64,000 nucleotides of DNA from Fulvivirga lutea (lineage in GTDB: Bacteria; Bacteroidota; Bacteroidia; Cytophagales; Cyclobacteriaceae). Position numbers and translations under genes: made by a program. Position 1 is the first letter of the stretch; every line of letters starts with the position of its first letter. Below are positions 60,996 to 64,000 of this stretch, one piece after another. The notes beneath the pieces were generated by a model. It searched no databases and was not told the DNA's origin. It worked only from the letters and a program-made list of their open reading frames with translations. The stretch spans positions 606,501 through 670,500 of the forward strand of contig NZ_CP070608.1 of assembly GCF_017068455.1 (NCBI RefSeq), in the 5' to 3' direction.

Positions 60996-62135
60996 ATGGC
61001 TAAAAGTATTCAAGAACAAAAACTAGGAATTTTAGGAGGTGGTCAGCTAGGGCGTATGCTTGTGCAGTCGGCACTTGATTTTAACATCGATATAAAAATT
61101 CTGGATCCTGATTCTAACGCTCCATGCAAAGATATTGTAGGTGAGTTTGAAGTAGGTAAGCTTACCGATTTTGATACGGTTTACAACTTTGGGAAAGACT
61201 GCGATTTGGTAAGCATAGAAATCGAAAACGTAAATACCGAAGCACTTCAAAAACTTGCTGATGAGGGAATTAACGTTTTTCCTCAACCAAAAGTGATTGA
61301 TCTGATCAAAGATAAGCGTGTTCAAAAGCAATTTTACGCCTCCAATAATATACCTACTGCCGACTTTATTTTGGTAGAAAATAAAGAAGATGCCGCTAAT
61401 CATAGAGAGTTTATACCAGCTGTAAATAAGCTAGGAAAAGAAGGGTATGATGGTAGAGGCGTACAAATGATAAGAACAGAAGAAGACTTGGCCAAAGCGT
61501 TTGATGCGCCAGGACTTTTAGAAAAACTAATTGATTTTGAGACTGAAATCTCTGTGATTGTGGCTAGAAATGAAAGTGGTGAAATAACTTCTTTCCCGGC
61601 TGTAGAAATGGTATTTCACCCGGAAGCCAACATGGTTGAGTACCTTTTTTCTCCTGCAAACATTTCTGAATCTGTTGAAAAAGAAGCGCAGAGAATTGCC
61701 AAAGAAGTAATTCAAAAGCTTGACATGATTGGACTGCTTGCAGTTGAAATGTTCGTGACAAAAGATGGAAAAGTGCTGGTGAATGAAGTAGCCCCGAGGC
61801 CTCATAATAGTGGGCATCAAACCATCGAGGCAAATTACACCTCACAATACGAACAGCATTTAAGATCAATTTTTAACTTGCCATTGGGTAATACAGAAAA
61901 TATTGTTCCTTCGGCCATGGTGAATTTATTGGGAGAAGAAGGGTATACAGGTATTGCCAAATATGAAGGTTTAGAAGCCGTAATGAGCAAAAAAGGTGTT
62001 CATGTACATTTGTATGGAAAGAAACTTACTAAACCTTTCAGAAAAATGGGTCACGTTACTCTGAGAGGAAAAGATATTGCAGAGCTAAAGGAAACAGTAG
62101 AGTTTGTTAAAAAAACATTAAAAGTAAAAGCATAA
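60996..62135 (+). CDS. purK: N5-carboxyaminoimidazole ribonucleotide synthase
   Basis: 379 residues. ATP-grasp enzyme that carboxylates AIR in purine synthesis. Motifs: [37 protein letters not shown], the [15 protein letters not shown] metal loop and the C-terminal GHVTLRG. A TATCTTTG box (60958-60965) lies 30 bases upstream, but without a clear -33 partner. The purE gene follows 4 bases later. Confidence 0.95.
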   Translation: MAKSIQEQKLGILGGGQLGRMLVQSALDFNIDIKILDPDSNAPCKDIVGEFEVGKLTDFDTVYNFGKDCDLVSIEIENVNTEALQKLADEGINVFPQPKVIDLIKDKRVQKQFYASNNIPTADFILVENKEDAANHREFIPAVNKLGKEGYDGRGVQMIRTEEDLAKAFDAPGLLEKLIDFETEISVIVARNESGEITSFPAVEMVFHPEANMVEYLFSPANISESVEKEAQRIAKEVIQKLDMIGLLAVEMFVTKDGKVLVNEVAPRPHNSGHQTIEANYTSQYEQHLRSIFNLPLGNTENIVPSAMVNLLGEEGYTGIAKYEGLEAVMSKKGVHVHLYGKKLTKPFRKMGHVTLRGKDIAELKETVEFVKKTLKVKA

Positions 62136-62139
62136 CAAG

Positions 62140-62643
62140 ATGGCAAAAGCATTAGTAGGTATTATAATGGGTAGTGATTCCGACCTGCCAATAATGAAAG
62201 AAGCAGCAGAAGTTTTGGAAGAATTAGGCGTAGAATATGAACTGACTATTGTTTCAGCCCACCGCACCCCTCAAAGGATGTTCGAATATGCTAATTCTGC
62301 CAAAGACAAAGGTTTAAAAGTGATTATTGCAGGAGCCGGAGGTGCAGCACACTTGCCTGGTATGGTTGCTTCAATTACTACTCTACCCGTAATAGGTGTT
62401 CCGGTCAAATCCAGAAACTCTATTGATGGCTGGGACTCAGTACTATCAATCTTACAAATGCCGGGAGGCATACCAGTGGCTACTGTAGCACTGGATGGAG
62501 CCAAAAATGCAGGAATTTTAGCTGCAGAAATTATCGGTGCTTTCGATGAAAAGATTTCTAAAAATCTGGCCAAATACAAAAAGGGCCTGGAAGATAAAGT
62601 GCTGGAAAAAGTGAAAAAGATAGAGTCCAAAGGCTGGAAATAA
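62140..62643 (+). CDS. purE: N5-carboxyaminoimidazole ribonucleotide mutase
   Basis: 167 residues, class I Pur[11 protein letters not shown] at the start, SAHRTPQRM with the catalytic His, [11 protein letters not shown] and the [19 protein letters not shown] segment. It turns N5-CAIR to CAIR after PurK. Purine operon of two genes; it converges on the channel gene. Confidence 0.95.
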   Translation: MAKALVGIIMGSDSDLPIMKEAAEVLEELGVEYELTIVSAHRTPQRMFEYANSAKDKGLKVIIAGAGGAAHLPGMVASITTLPVIGVPVKSRNSIDGWDSVLSILQMPGGIPVATVALDGAKNAGILAAEIIGAFDEKISKNLAKYKKGLEDKVLEKVKKIESKGWK

Positions 62644-62655
62644 GCCCATGAATTA

Positions 62656-63663
62656 TCAAGCCACAAATGTGGCTTTAAACTTCTCGATTGTCTCAGCCTT
62701 GCCTAAAACAATTAAAACATCGTTATCCTGAACAAGCTTTTCTGAGTGTGGGTTGAAAACAAAACCGAGCTGATCATCTTTAAAAGCAATAATAGTAGCT
62801 CCTGTTTTATTTCTAATGTCTAGCTCTCTGAGTGTCTTATTTTTATAATCTTCTTTCAAGCTTTCATGGTTCACTTCCTCTAATACAAGCTTACTATCGT
62901 TTACGCCATTAATGAGCTCCAAAAACTCTATAACATAAGGCTTTGTAATTAAATTAGCCATGTGAATTCCTCCTAAACGGTCGGGCATAACCACATGAGA
63001 AGCACCTGCTCTATATAGTTTTTTCTCAGAACTTGGTTCAGTGGCTTTAGCAATAATCTTAACCAATGGGTTTAATTCTCTTGCTGTTAGTGTAATAAAT
63101 ACGTTATCTGAATCTTCTGGCAATGAGGTGATGACTGTAGATGCATTTTCTATTCCTGCCTCTAAAAGTACCTCATCAAGAGTTGCATTACCAATGACAA
63201 AATGATAGCGTTTATCTTCCGGTAAGGAGCGTATCACTTCTTCATTTGATTCAACAATCACAAACTCCTTATTGTCTTTTAACAACTCTTCACAAGCCTT
63301 GCTGCCGTTCTTACCATAACCACACACAATTACATGATCCGTTAGCTTACTCAAATCTCTGTTAGACTTTAAATTTTTAAATACTTTTCTTAATTCACCC
63401 TCAAATAAGAATGAAGAAAGAACAGAAACAGTATAAGCGAATATACCCATATTTACAATGATGAATACAATAGTAAAAACCTTTCCGGCTTCACTTAAAG
63501 TGTTTACTTCGTTGTAACCAACGGTGGCAAAAGTGATAACTGCCATGTAAACAGCATCGAGAGTTGTAAAATCTTCTAACACCACATAGCCCAATGCGCC
63601 AAGTGTCATGCTTATAAGAAAGAGTGAAGTAGCGTAAATTATACGTTTCAAAGCTCGCGGCAT
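62656..63663 (-). CDS. Two-TM potassium channel with RCK/TrkA domains, filter TVGYN
   Basis: 335 residues. Two membrane helices (about 8-28 and 62-85) flank a pore loop with the filter T47-V48-G49-Y50-N51 (FATVGYNEV), where K+ channels have TVGYG. Then TrkA-N NAD-binding domain (VIVCGYGKNGSKACEELL at about 111-128 with the GxGxxG start) and a TrkA-C domain (about 245-330). MthK-like channel architecture. The Asn at filter position 5 was checked on the minus strand (codon AAC). Confidence 0.88.
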   Translation of the reverse strand: MPRALKRIIYATSLFLISMTLGALGYVVLEDFTTLDAVYMAVITFATVGYNEVNTLSEAGKVFTIVFIIVNMGIFAYTVSVLSSFLFEGELRKVFKNLKSNRDLSKLTDHVIVCGYGKNGSKACEELLKDNKEFVIVESNEEVIRSLPEDKRYHFVIGNATLDEVLLEAGIENASTVITSLPEDSDNVFITLTARELNPLVKIIAKATEPSSEKKLYRAGASHVVMPDRLGGIHMANLITKPYVIEFLELINGVNDSKLVLEEVNHESLKEDYKNKTLRELDIRNKTGATIIAFKDDQLGFVFNPHSEKLVQDNDVLIVLGKAETIEKFKATFVA

Positions 63664-63717
63664 AGTTGAAGATATTGATATTGTAATTAGTCTGCAATTT
63701 TAATAGCTTAGGATTAG

Positions 63718-64000
63718 ATGAAAATTATCTCCCTATGGTCTGGGCCCAGAAATGTTTCCACTGCCCTGATGTATTCCTTTGCTCAACGCGATGACACCAC
63801 CGTTATTGACGAGCCTCTTTACGCTTATTATTTAAAAACAACTCAAGCCGATCATCCGGGTAAAGAATTGGTGTTAAAAAATATGGAAAATGATGGAGAT
63901 AAGGTTTTGGAATCGATTAGGCAACACGCCCAAAAAGTACCTGTCCTTTTCTTAAAAAATATGTGTCATCATTGGCTAGGGTTCGATAACAGTCAATTGG
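63718..64000 (+). CDS. Sulfotransferase-like protein (partial, 5' end)
   Basis: ATG 63718 opens a frame that runs past the window edge: 94 codons are visible. The start reads KIISLWSGPRNVSTALMYSFAQR, like the PAPS-binding 5'-phosphosulfate loop of sulfotransferases, then IDEPLYAYYLK. Small cytoplasmic proteins of this type are annotated as sulfotransferase family. Divergent from the channel gene. Confidence 0.75.
   Translation, partial: MKIISLWSGPRNVSTALMYSFAQRDDTTVIDEPLYAYYLKTTQADHPGKELVLKNMENDGDKVLESIRQHAQKVPVLFLKNMCHHWLGFDNSQL

Noticed and set aside
1-64000. CRISPR arrays, tRNA or rRNA genes, prophage or transposase genes
   Set aside because: I looked for repeats with regular spacing, clover-leaf ends and integrase or transposase motifs and found none.

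Overview
The window looks like an ordinary chromosomal stretch of a Bacteroidota bacterium, most likely order Cytophagales (a Fulvivirga, Marivirga or Roseivirga type of relative). The reasons are families largely confined to the phylum (DUF4293, DUF4249, FecR-type anti-sigma with a TonB receptor carrying STN and carboxypeptidase-like domains, a long NusB, YtxH, a membrane MutS homologue), AT-rich leaders without Shine-Dalgarno sequences, and promoter-like TAnnTTTG boxes with an upstream TTG. I see 64 protein genes (two cut by the window edges), no rRNA or tRNA, no CRISPR array, no insertion sequence and no prophage. The coding is dense and none of the genes I recognise is visibly broken.

Layout. 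1-9 kb: end of a secreted protein, a solitary HisA-family gene that lacks the usual first catalytic aspartate, two RprXY-type two-component systems (1.1-3.3 and 7.1-9.0 kb), and between them lysA, msrA, a radical SAM enzyme and a VOC protein. 9-16.4 kb: a secreted beta-propeller-like protein, then a cell-surface signalling locus: ECF sigma factor, FecR anti-sigma, TonB-dependent receptor, DUF4249 lipoprotein and a further lipoprotein. Two copies of one bipartite promoter-like motif with identical 14-nt spacing lie in front of the anti-sigma gene and the last lipoprotein, which suggests a self-contained regulon. 16.4-28.7 kb: secreted proteins of unknown function, polyprenyl synthase, RNase R, a DEDD exonuclease, LipB, YraN, a MORN-like protein and HtpG. 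28.7-35.5 kb: thiolase, TruA, two ABC exporters facing each other, an outer-membrane beta-barrel protein. 35.7-41.7 kb: leucine dehydrogenase, the nusB-ytxH-DUF1573-yajC-ybbR-coaE cluster, and a convergent lipid kinase. 41.8-51 kb: App1-type phosphatase, ScpA, Dxs with an alpha/beta hydrolase, an AlgI/AlgJ-like O-acetylation pair, a tandem universal stress protein. 51-64 kb: FeoAB, a membrane-anchored MutS-like ATPase, a collagen-like lipoprotein with a glycine-rich secreted partner, a PLP decarboxylase, a HEAT-repeat/cyclophilin lipoprotein, DeoD, PurK/PurE, a two-TM potassium channel with an altered filter, and the start of a sulfotransferase-like gene.

Most of the window is housekeeping. 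I did not find a wholly new multi-gene system. The points most worth a second look are the HisA paralogue with alanine at the catalytic position, the ECF locus with duplicated promoter boxes and four consecutive non-ATG starts, the TVGYN channel filter, a perfect 18-bp palindrome that runs into a start codon, a dispersed hairpin repeat with two copies (one supplies a spurious ATG), and the collagen-like surface pair.
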